Positions 52,396-60,508 are shown, counted from the first letter of the stretch. The stretch: 64,000 nt of DNA from UBA1163 sp049513055 (GCA_049513055.1 JBEKWN010000007.1:1-64000), one strand, 5' to 3'. The notes: generated from the sequence alone by a model not told the origin. Numbers and translations are program-made.

Positions 52396-53523
52396 CTATT
52401 TGTCGGCGCGAATTCGTGCACCGCTTACAACAGTGTTCTTCCTTTGCCCAGGCTGCCGTTTGATTGACACTTTGCCGTCGTGCTCTAATTCGACCAATGC
52501 TTCCTTTATGGTCTTGGCCACACCAATAGTGTTAGCATACGCCCAATCCTCTATCTCATCGTAATCTACCTCACCCTTCGCGTTCCGACATAGCTCTTCG
52601 ATTCGGTCACGTAGCGCAACCTTGTCTGGGTTCTCAAAGAGACTCATCTGCTCGGAAACCAACCCAATAGCTTCGAACCGATAGGGTGCATCACTGACTT
52701 TTGCCATATTGTTCTTCATGGTCTTGAGTGCCAAAATGTCCTTCGAAGCGTGAATGAGATAGTACCGGGGGCGCGTTCCCTGGCTAGGCGTGTTAACCCT
52801 GAAGGGCATCACATACTGAGCACCGGCTTTCAAAAGGCAGGAGGAGTAAAGGTTGACAAAGAATGCGTACTTCTGTTCTGGCGTAGTACATTCAGCAACT
52901 TTTTTAAAGTCATCGGTTCCGAACAGGGCCATCATACCCTCTTCGGATCGTTCCTGTTCCCAAAACCTTACAATATCGTAGACCATAAAATTGACGAAAA
53001 GCTCAGTGCGTGGATAGGCCAATAAACGTTCCAAAGTCTTCATAGGGTACCCGCTGTACCCGAATGGGTCAATGAAAAAGAACAATGGTTGGTGTTGCAG
53101 GTCGGTCTGGTCAAATAAGTCAAGCACTTCATTGACTTTGTCAACGAACTCAGCATTGTGTACCTGCCAATCCTGGTTGTATCTATTGAGTTTGTCTATC
53201 TTCTTTTTCAACATCTCCGTGCACTGGGCATTTCTGTCGACGCAGTGCATTATGACCGACCGCTTCGGGTCTTCGTCGAGATACTTGTTCGCAACTTCTG
53301 CAACCAACAATGGAGACCCACAGCATTCTTCCGTCTTAGACTCGTCGTTGTAGTATATCCCCGGACCGCAAAAACCGTCAAAGTAAACTACCTTCTGCTC
53401 CCTGCCCTGCTTGGTTTGGACTGCGAAGAATATTGCCATCCAAGGGTCAATGTACTTTGTTAGCAAGGCGTGTTTGATGCGAGTATGTTCATCAATTATC
53501 CAAGGTATCTCAACGACAGTCAT
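52396..53523 (-). CDS. tcmP: Three-Cys-motif partner protein TcmP
   Basis: A 375-aa protein of the TcmP family, defined by its gene pairing with three-Cys-motif (DUF5131) proteins. The landmark FDGFCGPGIY near residue 50, HCVDRNA near 93, FFIDPFGYSG near 150 and ELFVNFMVYDI near 172 resemble a methyltransferase-like Rossmann fold, and a C-terminal winged-helix-like tail follows. Function unproved. It has a good promoter, then a possible LexA half-site. It is complete while its partner gene is broken. ATG behind AGGTAGG. Confidence 0.85.
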   Translation of the reverse strand: MTVVEIPWIIDEHTRIKHALLTKYIDPWMAIFFAVQTKQGREQKVVYFDGFCGPGIYYNDESKTEECCGSPLLVAEVANKYLDEDPKRSVIMHCVDRNAQCTEMLKKKIDKLNRYNQDWQVHNAEFVDKVNEVLDLFDQTDLQHQPLFFFIDPFGYSGYPMKTLERLLAYPRTELFVNFMVYDIVRFWEQERSEEGMMALFGTDDFKKVAECTTPEQKYAFFVNLYSSCLLKAGAQYVMPFRVNTPSQGTRPRYYLIHASKDILALKTMKNNMAKVSDAPYRFEAIGLVSEQMSLFENPDKVALRDRIEELCRNAKGEVDYDEIEDWAYANTIGVAKTIKEALVELEHDGKVSIKRQPGQRKNTVVSGARIRADK

Positions 53524-53567
53524 GATATGGACCTACCTATGGGTGAATACTTGTTCGAGAGAGGTTT

Positions 53568-53616
53568 CAAATGTACATCTTGATGCACAAAATATCATAT
53601 AGAGGGAATATGTCAA
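53568..53616 (-). promoter_or_regulatory. tcmP promoter with a LexA-core-like sequence
   Basis: On the minus strand TTGACA (53611-53616), 16 bases, TATTTT (53589-53594), then TCAAGATGTACATTTGAA just downstream of the -10. This contains TACATTTG, eight bases of the LexA operator core, but only one clean half-site. Confidence 0.4.
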
Positions 53617-53635
53617 TTGGTTTTACGGATATTGA

Positions 53636-53669
53636 GATTGCCACGTCGCTTGTGCTCCTCGCAATGACA
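53636..53669. repeat. GATTGCCACG...CTCGCAATGAC intergenic element
   Basis: A segment of about 34 bases, GATTGCCACGTCGCTTGTG followed by CTCCTCGCAATGACA. Its ends GATTGC and GCAATGAC are inverted, and it resembles recurrent intergenic sequence seen in many environmental bacterial genomes. Confidence 0.45.
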
Positions 53670-53686
53670 ATGCAATAATTCCCTCT

Positions 53687-55960
53687 TTAGTAAAAGAAGG
53701 GAAATCTTTTCACTCGAACCCTTGAATCCCTGCCTGCGGCAGGCGGGCTAGGCTCCTCGAACCCTTTTAATTCTTTTCTTAAGCGCTTCATATCATAACC
53801 GAAATGGATCAATATCTCTTCGGTCGCCTTCACGAGCATCTCCAGATATTTTTTGACATCGTAGGTGTCGTCCGGCCCCACTAACGGAAAAGGTTTTACT
53901 CGCTCCGCCTTATCCTTGGATTCAGCATCCTTGATCACATATCTGACCTTCTCTCCGGGATGGATCTCGATTCCAACATCTTCCAACTGCTGGGCGGCAA
54001 GAGCCGTGAGGCTATCCACTTTATAAGCATTGGGCTCCTGAGAAATTCTCTTCCCGATAGCCAAGTCCTCTTGTTTCGTCTGACCGTCCTTCAACTTCAG
54101 GCCATATTCAAGGAGAAGGTCTAAAATCTCAGGGATCTTCGATTGAAAATCCTCCATATTTTTTGTCTCTGATAAAACCTCGATCATCCGAACCTGAGCC
54201 TCTTGAATCAAAGGAGGCATATCGCCTCGCCGAAATGATAATCCCCTCGCTTTGATCTTTCCATTTTGAAAGAGTCCGAAATAACGGTTGGCCACCGGAC
54301 TTTCTGGATTTCCTTTTGAAGGGAGAAAGGCCATCCATCGATAAATTCCCTCCAGGCTCATCGTAATTCCTGTAGCCTCGCTGATCTTCTGGCAGAGCTC
54401 AAGAATCTCTTCCTCTCTGAACCCTTTCTTACGAATCCAGAGGGAATCGGTAATGGCATGGAGAAGTTCGAACCCCTCCTCCTCACAGATCTCTTTAGCT
54501 TGTAGGAGGCTCTCCCTTCCAAAGGCAGTGACTGCCTCATGGGCTTCAATTCTTCCAAAACGAGCATTTCGATAACCTAAATATCCGAAAGATGTAACAA
54601 GCATCCATTTGAGCGCCGTCTGCTTCCGGTTGTAGATTTCCCTTTTTTCTGGATCTCCCTCTTTGGCCATTTTCTTGAGCCAAGTTCTTCTCGTTAAGAT
54701 AGGGTGAAGGGTTTTAGGTACGATTCCCTTTCGTTTCTCACAGATCGTATAACCAGCCTCTGGAACTCTATGGTTCTCACAACATCCACAGAGTACGGTC
54801 TCCGGAGAGATATTGTGGATCGCCATCATGGTGGGATACATCGAGGCGAAGTCAATCTCTGCCACATCTTCGAAGATCCCCAACTTAGGTTGAAAGACAA
54901 GACCTCCCTTGTCTGCAACGAGCAGATCCCACGCCGTCTTGAATCGTTCCGGTTCCCCCTTTCTCCAGGGGATGAGAATATTATCCTGAAAGGCTTGGTC
55001 GAGTTGCATCGAGGTGATCGCTGTCCCTGGAGAAGTCCGAGCCATCCGTTGAACTGGAATTTTAGCCAATCGCGCCAGCTCAACCACTCCTTCCATTCCC
55101 GACTCTCCGTAGATGAAGGAGTTTCTACGATCGATGTGCCATCTTCCAAGAAAGAGATGGGCAGGAGCTCGATAATAGGTTCTGCCATAAGAGAAATAAG
55201 AACGACCCTTGGGATGGATTTGCCTCTTCAGGGGATAAGGCTCCCGATCCCAGGAGATGGAAGTCTTCCATTTCTTCTCTTCAGAAAAGAGAAGAGGTAA
55301 AAGAGAGGCATCCCCATCATCGCTCAAGATCACATCAGGATCGAAATGTTTGAGAAACCTCTCGATTTCCCCAACATCAATCGTCTCCATCTCCACCCGA
55401 TACCCTTCGCATTCCAATACCAGAGATCTCCATCCCCGCCCTGAACCGTTCTGGTTCAGGGCACGCAATTCCATTACCCGAAGGTCAGGCACGTCTTCAT
55501 CGTCTATCCACACAGACTCGGATGGATCAGGATGAATTTCAAAGATCCGATTTCCTTCAACCTCAGCAATACATCGGCCTGTTGGAAAGATTCTTTTCTC
55601 ATAAAGATAGGTCTGTGGCAAAGGGATGTCACAATTGTAGAAGGTAATCCTCTCCTCCCATTGAGGAAGAATTCTGGGAAGTTGAGCATAATACTCCGAA
55701 TCTACAATCTCAATCTCCATCACTTCGACTTCATCACCACTCCAGAGTTCCTCCTTTCTGGTCCACTGGTATCCTGCTGCCCGCCGCCCTGCGCTGAGAG
55801 AGTGGAAGAGATCGAAGAGATTGGTTTTCTTTCCCTGCGCATAGAATCGAGGTCGGAAAGGATCTTCGAATCGTCGAAGTCTTCCATCCTCGCTCTTGAT
55901 CCATAGGATCATTGAAGACTCCAGGGGATAAAGATCGAAGAGCCGTCCTCTGATCTCCAT
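53687..55960 (-). CDS. Family B DNA polymerase (PolB2-like) with exonuclease residues lost
   Basis: A family B polymerase of about 757 aa. Motif A is intact (IDFASMYPTM near residue 366), motif B is ALKWMLVTSFGYLGYRNARFG-like near 455, and motif C reads ITDSLW near 502: the second, catalytic Asp of DTD is kept, the first is Ile. The proofreading domain has lost its metal residues: Exo I reads VMELRAL where D-I-E is expected, Exo II reads DPDVILSDDGDASLL with no N..FD, and Exo III has no Y-x3-D. This suggests a non-proofreading, error-prone polymerase. The C-terminal 20 residues are encoded by a palindromic repeat. It is last in a unit led by lexA2. Possible TTG start at 55972. Confidence 0.85.
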   Translation of the reverse strand: MEIRGRLFDLYPLESSMILWIKSEDGRLRRFEDPFRPRFYAQGKKTNLFDLFHSLSAGRRAAGYQWTRKEELWSGDEVEVMEIEIVDSEYYAQLPRILPQWEERITFYNCDIPLPQTYLYEKRIFPTGRCIAEVEGNRIFEIHPDPSESVWIDDEDVPDLRVMELRALNQNGSGRGWRSLVLECEGYRVEMETIDVGEIERFLKHFDPDVILSDDGDASLLPLLFSEEKKWKTSISWDREPYPLKRQIHPKGRSYFSYGRTYYRAPAHLFLGRWHIDRRNSFIYGESGMEGVVELARLAKIPVQRMARTSPGTAITSMQLDQAFQDNILIPWRKGEPERFKTAWDLLVADKGGLVFQPKLGIFEDVAEIDFASMYPTMMAIHNISPETVLCGCCENHRVPEAGYTICEKRKGIVPKTLHPILTRRTWLKKMAKEGDPEKREIYNRKQTALKWMLVTSFGYLGYRNARFGRIEAHEAVTAFGRESLLQAKEICEEEGFELLHAITDSLWIRKKGFREEEILELCQKISEATGITMSLEGIYRWMAFLPSKGNPESPVANRYFGLFQNGKIKARGLSFRRGDMPPLIQEAQVRMIEVLSETKNMEDFQSKIPEILDLLLEYGLKLKDGQTKQEDLAIGKRISQEPNAYKVDSLTALAAQQLEDVGIEIHPGEKVRYVIKDAESKDKAERVKPFPLVGPDDTYDVKKYLEMLVKATEEILIHFGYDMKRLRKELKGFEEPSPPAAGRDSRVRVKRFPFFY
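53729..53746. repeat. GCAGGCAGG-family palindrome inside the polB 3' end
   Basis: CCCTGCCTGCGGCAGGCGGG-type palindrome within the last codons of the polymerase gene, which reads through it. A copy of the family seen at 43792. Confidence 0.65.
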
Positions 55961-56034
55961 GAGTTTACCCAACTGTCGCGGAAAAAGTTTCAGAAAATAG
56001 ACAGGTGTGCTGAGGAAGCTTTACAGATGAAATG

Positions 56035-56310
56035 TTAAGATTCACCTTCCCCCTTCTGCCCCTCTAGAATTTTTATTTGCGATCTCAATTCCACCAAGGC
56101 TTTCTCGTGCTCGAGAAGAACAGAGATCAGGATCGTCTCAAAAGGCCAGGGTCTCGAAGCATAGACTCCAGCTTGCACATGAAGCCTCGCTTCTTCAAAG
56201 AGCCGATCGAGAAACTGCTGATCTTCTTTTCTCAGGCCTCTCCGAAACTTCCTCCATTCCTGGACTTCCTGTTCCAGAACCCTACTAAAAGGAAGAACCG
56301 TCCGCCCCAT
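56035..56310 (-). CDS. Small helical protein of the lexA2-polB cassette
   Basis: A 91-aa protein predicted to be almost all helix (QEVQEWRKFRRGLRKED near residue 15, a WPFETILISVLLEHEKAL core near 55, then a charged coil). No family recognised. It lies between the RecA-like gene and polB on the same strand, with a GAGGG site six bases before the ATG. A subunit or adaptor of the polymerase is the natural guess, without direct evidence. Confidence 0.6.
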   Translation of the reverse strand: MGRTVLPFSRVLEQEVQEWRKFRRGLRKEDQQFLDRLFEEARLHVQAGVYASRPWPFETILISVLLEHEKALVELRSQIKILEGQKGEGES

Positions 56311-56329
56311 AAATAAACCCTCGCAAAGA

Positions 56330-56398
56330 GCATAGCGCAGGGCGCATAGCGTAATTTTTTATCGCTTTCAGCATTCAGCTTTGAGCTTTCAGCTTATT
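56330..56398. repeat. Word-repeat segment between small gene and RecA-like gene
   Basis: CATAGCGCAGGGCGCATAGCG repeats followed by CAGCATTCAGCTTTGAGCTTTCAGC words. It interrupts the cassette without a T-rich terminator. Confidence 0.5.
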
Positions 56399-57042
56399 AT
56401 TCTGCCATCTGCAATCTTTTTTTCTAAGACGACTCGTGGTTCTTGATCTTCCAGAGATATCCTCCAGACCAGATTAGAAAACTGGAAGAGCCTTTTTAAG
56501 AGATAGGCCCGCTTTGAATCAGAGAACCCATTCGGTTGGAATAGGAGAAAAGGAACGCCTCCCAAAGCCATCTCTTCAATCTTTTTCAGAGATCTTTCAA
56601 AGAGAGGCCGAACCTCTCTTTCCGATACATCTTCGTCCATAAACGGGGTGGCCGGTCCCAAAAGAATGACCCATCGGTCTTCCGGTGGGGCGGTCGCTCC
56701 CTCCTGCCTGAGCAAGGAGTTTAATCTCTCACCGACCATGATAGCCATCTGATAGCAAGTAAAGGCTCTTGCGATTCGAATTCTTTTGAGAAGTCTCTCT
56801 GGAGAAATCAATGCCTTTCTTGCGAAGAATGAGACCATGTAAGGGTCGAAACGATTGGCCCCGTCCAATACGACGACCTCTATTCCTTTACCTGCCAGCC
56901 ATCCCGCTACATAGGATGAAATTTCTCCTGCCCTCTCACCCCAAAAAAGAACTTTTCTTGGAAAGAGGGGTTGAGCAGGTTGACCGATCCGTATCAATTG
57001 CAACAAGATCTCATCGAACGAATTTCTTATGGGCAAATGCAT
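56389..57042 (-). CDS. RecA/RAD51-superfamily-like protein with degenerate ATP site
   Basis: A 217-aa protein with the RecA-core strand order: RKVLFWGERAGEIS (P-loop position), VVVLDGANRFDPY, LLKRIRIARAFTCYQM, WVILLGPATPFMDED and VPFLLFQP. At the P-loop the G-x4-G-K-S is G-x4-E-I-S, so the ATP lysine is lost. It resembles ImuA/SulA-type inactive RecA relatives. Between lexA2 and the polymerase, it may recruit or tether the polymerase to RecA filaments. The call is a fold-level inference. ATG behind GAAGGG. Confidence 0.6.
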   Translation of the reverse strand: MHLPIRNSFDEILLQLIRIGQPAQPLFPRKVLFWGERAGEISSYVAGWLAGKGIEVVVLDGANRFDPYMVSFFARKALISPERLLKRIRIARAFTCYQMAIMVGERLNSLLRQEGATAPPEDRWVILLGPATPFMDEDVSEREVRPLFERSLKKIEEMALGGVPFLLFQPNGFSDSKRAYLLKRLFQFSNLVWRISLEDQEPRVVLEKKIADGRIIS

Positions 57043-57054
57043 CCCTTCTACCGT

Positions 57055-57140
57055 GAATGCGTAAAGCGTGAAGCGTATAGAGATATGAAATAAAAACGCT
57101 ATGCCCTATGCTCCATGCTCCATGCGCTATGTCTCTTAAA
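57055..57140. repeat. Word-repeat segment between lexA2 and RecA-like gene
   Basis: GCGTAAAGCGTGAAGCGTAT followed by CTATGCTCCATGCTCCATGCGCTATG. A weak hairpin can form; there is no T-tract on the minus strand, so transcription could pass through. Confidence 0.45.
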
Positions 57141-57144
57141 TGCG

Positions 57145-57783
57145 TTAGCACTTCCTAAACACCCCGATGACTTTACCAAGGATTTGAACTTCTCCAGATC
57201 CCTCCTCAATCTGAATCGTTTCCCAGCGCTCATTGTCCGGCTTCAATTCGATTTTCCTCCCCTTTTTGAAAAAACGCTTCACGGTTGCCTCTTCTCCCAC
57301 CAGGGTCACCACCACATCCCCATTTTCTGCTGAAGGTTGGGACCGAACGACGACATAGTCATCAGGAAGAATATAAGGAGACATACTGTCGCCCTTCACC
57401 TTCAGAAGGAAGACCTCTTCCCCTTTCACCCATTCCGTAGGAAGCGGAATCGTCCCTTCCACATGTTCTACAGCTAAGGTGGGCTTCCCTGCAGCCACCC
57501 TGCCTAAGACTGGAATCTCCCGGATCAATGGCCTCCCCTCTTTCTTTAGATGTTCCCCATATGGTCCAGCCTGCTGAAAGACAAGAATTTCGAGGCCCCT
57601 GGACATCGAACCCCTTCGCTTCAAATAACCTTTTCTCTCCAATGCCTTGAGATGGTCGAAGGCTGCCCTGGGATAGATTTTGAACTGCTCGCCAATCTCC
57701 CTTACAGAAGGGGGATAACCTCTCCCTTTGATAAATGTTCTGATGAAGTTGAATATCTCTCTCTGCCGGGATGTCAGTTCCAT
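57145..57783 (-). CDS. lexA: Second LexA-type repressor
   Basis: A 212-aa LexA paralogue. A winged helix (SRQREIFNFIRTFIKGRGYPPS, then FKIYPRAAFDHLKAL) is followed by a complete S24 self-cleavage domain: Ala-Gly site in GRVAAGKP near residue 88, GDSMSPYI serine and ATVKRFFKKG lysine. So it should be cleaved on RecA activation. The recognition helix differs from the 39.4-kb LexA, yet both promoters carry the ACAAATGTA core. The ATG at 57783 has GAGGGTG; a GTG at 57789 is possible. It leads the polymerase cassette. Confidence 0.92.
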   Translation of the reverse strand: MELTSRQREIFNFIRTFIKGRGYPPSVREIGEQFKIYPRAAFDHLKALERKGYLKRRGSMSRGLEILVFQQAGPYGEHLKKEGRPLIREIPVLGRVAAGKPTLAVEHVEGTIPLPTEWVKGEEVFLLKVKGDSMSPYILPDDYVVVRSQPSAENGDVVVTLVGEEATVKRFFKKGRKIELKPDNERWETIQIEEGSGEVQILGKVIGVFRKC

Positions 57784-57799
57784 AGTCACCCTCTTATTT

Positions 57800-57905
57800 T
57801 GAAGTACGAATTTCGGAATATCAGGTTATCAGGAGGTGGCTATCAGGACATCAGGGTATCAGGTTTTTTCTGGTATCCTGGTATCCTGATGCCCTGCATC
57901 CTGAG
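57800..57905. repeat. Word-repeat hairpin (ATCAGG / CCTGAT) upstream of lexA2
   Basis: Five or so TATCAGG-type words on the left face CTGGTATCCTGGTATCCTGATG words on the right around TTTTTTC. It lies in the transcribed leader between the promoter and lexA2. Confidence 0.6.
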
Positions 57906-57949
57906 TCCACAATTTCGCAATTCCTCAATTTCTGAATTTCTCAAGTTGA

Positions 57950-57978
57950 GATATACTATACATTTGTTTAGTTGTCAA
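57950..57978 (-). promoter_or_regulatory. lexA2 promoter with LexA operator
   Basis: On the minus strand TTGACA (57973-57978), 17 bases, TATATC (57950-57955). The operator ACTAAACAAATGTATAGT (57955-57972) fills the spacer, with 7 of 8 arm bases matched. It shares ACAAATGTA with the lexA operator at 40058. Its placement between -35 and -10 is a classic repressor position. Confidence 0.75.
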
Positions 57979-58036
57979 GAGAATTTTAACCGAGGTTCTG
58001 TGCCAAAATGTTAAATACAAAAACTCCTTAAATCTG

Positions 58037-58065
58037 TTGACACATTCGCCTGAATCTGGTAGGTT
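58037..58065 (+). promoter_or_regulatory. Sigma70-type promoter for the cyclase gene
   Basis: TTGACA (58037-58042), 17 bases, TAGGTT (58060-58065). About 175 bases before the cyclase ATG; the leader holds no recognised element. Confidence 0.45.
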
Positions 58066-58240
58066 CAAATCGAAACTACCACACTCCTTTAGATACCTTT
58101 AACCCAAGTTCCTACAAGCAGAAAGGGGGATTTTCGGAAACTGTTTTTATACATCATGTAGCAAATGGTTCACAAACCCGGAAGTGAATGGCCTAACTGG
58201 CTTATTTTAAAACGAGCTTAAACTCGGGGAGTGTTCCACA

Positions 58241-60499
58241 ATGTCTCGTCTATCCAAGGCCATCATCTTAGGCTTCCTGACAGGAATGGTGGGACTAGCT
58301 GTAGGTCATGCCCCTTTCGGACTTGATCTCGAGGAAAACATAGGCCTCGATTTGTTATTCACCCTGAGAGGTGCGAGGCAACCCCCGCCAGATGTCCTTG
58401 TCGTCAGCATAGACCAGAAATCTGCTGAAAAACTCAACATTTCTAAAGACTCAAGAAAATGGCCTCGCTCTCTCCATGCACGCCTCATTGAACATTTAGT
58501 TAAAGAAGGCGCAACCGTTATCGCCTTTGACCTCATTTTCGACGAAATGAAATCTCCCAAGGAGAATAATCTATTTACAGAAGCCATCAGAAAGGCACAC
58601 AATGTTGTACTCTGCGAATCCCTTAAACGTGAGAAAGTTCCTTTGACTACCAAGGGGGGATCACCTGGGGGAAATCTTAATATTGAGAAGCTAGTGCAAC
58701 CGGTACCTCCCCTTGCACAATCTGCTATTGCTTTAGCACCCTTTCCCTTACCAAAACTACCCATCAAGGTCAGTCAATATTGGACATTCAAGACGGAAGC
58801 AGGAGATACGCCTACTTTACCAGTGGTGGTATTTCAGATCTTCGGGATGCAGGTATATGAAGAGTTTGTCCATTTGTTAGAAAAGGCAAGTCCATCTAAG
58901 GCGGAAAAATTACCACGCAGTAAAGAGGGGATCATTACCACCCGAGGCGTTGAAAATGTAATCCGGGAGATAAGAGATATCTTTGAAGACGAACCCCTGA
59001 TTACCAAGAGTATGTTAAAGGATTTGCAGAAGGAACAGGTCTTATCTGCAGACCCCAAAAAGATTCAAATGCTCAAATCACTCATCAGGATGTACCAAAG
59101 CCCCAACAGTTCCTACCTGAACTTTTACGGACCTCCTGGCACCATTAACACCATTCCATACTACCAGGTTCTGCAGATCCAGGAAAAAGGGAATCTCAGA
59201 CAAAAGCAGTTTGATTTCAGTGAGAAGGCAGTATTTGTTGGGCTTTCTGAACGTTTCCCCCTCGAGCAGAGAGATGGCTTCCATACCGTTTTCTCAGAAT
59301 CGAGCGGATTGGATATCAGCGGAGTTGAAATTGCTGCCACTGCATTTGCTAACCTGTTAGAAGACAGGCCTGTTCAGCCACTCAGTTTTTGGGCGCACTT
59401 CATCACTATTTTGCTTTGGGGAGTGGTCATGGGTATGGTTTGTTATTTATTCCCAACTTTCATCGCATCAATGAGTGCTTTAGGGTTGATGGTGCTTTAT
59501 TTCATCGTTGCAACGTATCAATTTAAGACCACTGGCAATTGGTACCCTATCATAGTCCCTTTGTTGATTCAATCCGTCCCTGCTTTCTTTAGCGCTGTGG
59601 TATGGAAGTCGATTGAGCTGAATAAAGAGCGTCAAAATATCCGAAAGGCACTTCAATCTTACCTCCCTGATAGAGTCGTTGATCAGTTATCGAAAAATAT
59701 TGCAGATTTCAAAGCAAGTAAGCAACTTGTTTACGGAATTTGTTTATATACCGACGCAGAACAATATACCTCGTTATCCGAGACCATGGATCCAGTGGAG
59801 CTTAGCAATTTTATGAACAGATATTATGAGGCTCTATTCAAACCAATAAAGCAACACGGTGGAATCGTATCGAACATCGTAGGAGATGCTGCGCTGGCGA
59901 TATGGATGAAGGAACAACCTGACCCTGTCTTCAGGGATAGAGCCTGTCATGCAGCACTCGATATTGCCAAAGCTTTGGGCGAGTTCAATCAATCTTCTGG
60001 TGCCTCGAAGTTACCGACTCGCATCGGCTTGCACTCCGGACGTTTACTGCTCGGCAATATTGGCGCGATCGATCACTATGAGTATCACCCTATCGGCGAT
60101 ATCGTAAATACAGCATCCAGAATCGAAGGCCTGAATAAATATTTGGGCACCCGAATTTTGGTATCTGAGGAGGTGATCGAACAACTGGATGGCTTTCTTA
60201 CCAGAAAACTTGGCCGCTTCCTCTTGGTTGGGAAAAAGAAGCCTCTTGCGGTCTACGAATTGGTCTGCCGTATGGTGGAGTCTAATGAGGGACAAAGGAG
60301 CCGTTGCGCGTTTTTCGACAAGGTACTCGATGCCTTCAGAAGGCGTTCCTGGGAAGAAGCGATGGAGAAACTCCATGAGTATATCAACATTTTTGGGGAA
60401 GATGGCCCTTCTCTCCTCTACTTAAAGTTGTGTGAACAGTATAGAAAGAATCCTCCTGGAGAATCGTGGGACGGAGTGATTCAAGTGGCGAATAAATAG
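58241..60499 (+). CDS. CHASE2 sensor adenylate/guanylate cyclase
   Basis: A 752-aa membrane sensor. A first membrane helix (residues 5-23) leads to a periplasmic CHASE2 domain (about 30-375; LFTLRGARQPPPDVLVVSID-like start, PRSLHARLIEHL, FYGPPGTINTIPYY), then three helices (about 385-465) and a class III cyclase (about 490-650). Both metal aspartates are there (CLYTDAEQYT and VGDAALAIW), and PIGDIVNTASRIEGL is the signature. Whether it makes cAMP or cGMP is not certain from sequence. A TPR-like tail ends it. It is nine bases from the FecR-TPR-barrel gene, so they form an operon. Confidence 0.88.
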   Translation: MSRLSKAIILGFLTGMVGLAVGHAPFGLDLEENIGLDLLFTLRGARQPPPDVLVVSIDQKSAEKLNISKDSRKWPRSLHARLIEHLVKEGATVIAFDLIFDEMKSPKENNLFTEAIRKAHNVVLCESLKREKVPLTTKGGSPGGNLNIEKLVQPVPPLAQSAIALAPFPLPKLPIKVSQYWTFKTEAGDTPTLPVVVFQIFGMQVYEEFVHLLEKASPSKAEKLPRSKEGIITTRGVENVIREIRDIFEDEPLITKSMLKDLQKEQVLSADPKKIQMLKSLIRMYQSPNSSYLNFYGPPGTINTIPYYQVLQIQEKGNLRQKQFDFSEKAVFVGLSERFPLEQRDGFHTVFSESSGLDISGVEIAATAFANLLEDRPVQPLSFWAHFITILLWGVVMGMVCYLFPTFIASMSALGLMVLYFIVATYQFKTTGNWYPIIVPLLIQSVPAFFSAVVWKSIELNKERQNIRKALQSYLPDRVVDQLSKNIADFKASKQLVYGICLYTDAEQYTSLSETMDPVELSNFMNRYYEALFKPIKQHGGIVSNIVGDAALAIWMKEQPDPVFRDRACHAALDIAKALGEFNQSSGASKLPTRIGLHSGRLLLGNIGAIDHYEYHPIGDIVNTASRIEGLNKYLGTRILVSEEVIEQLDGFLTRKLGRFLLVGKKKPLAVYELVCRMVESNEGQRSRCAFFDKVLDAFRRRSWEEAMEKLHEYINIFGEDGPSLLYLKLCEQYRKNPPGESWDGVIQVANK

Positions 60500-60508
60500 T
60501 GGAGGTCG

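Noticed and set aside
57800..57905. Possible CRISPR array (ATCAGG repeats)
   Set aside because: Repeats are 7-10 bases, irregularly spaced and inverted; there are no spacers of constant length and no cas genes.
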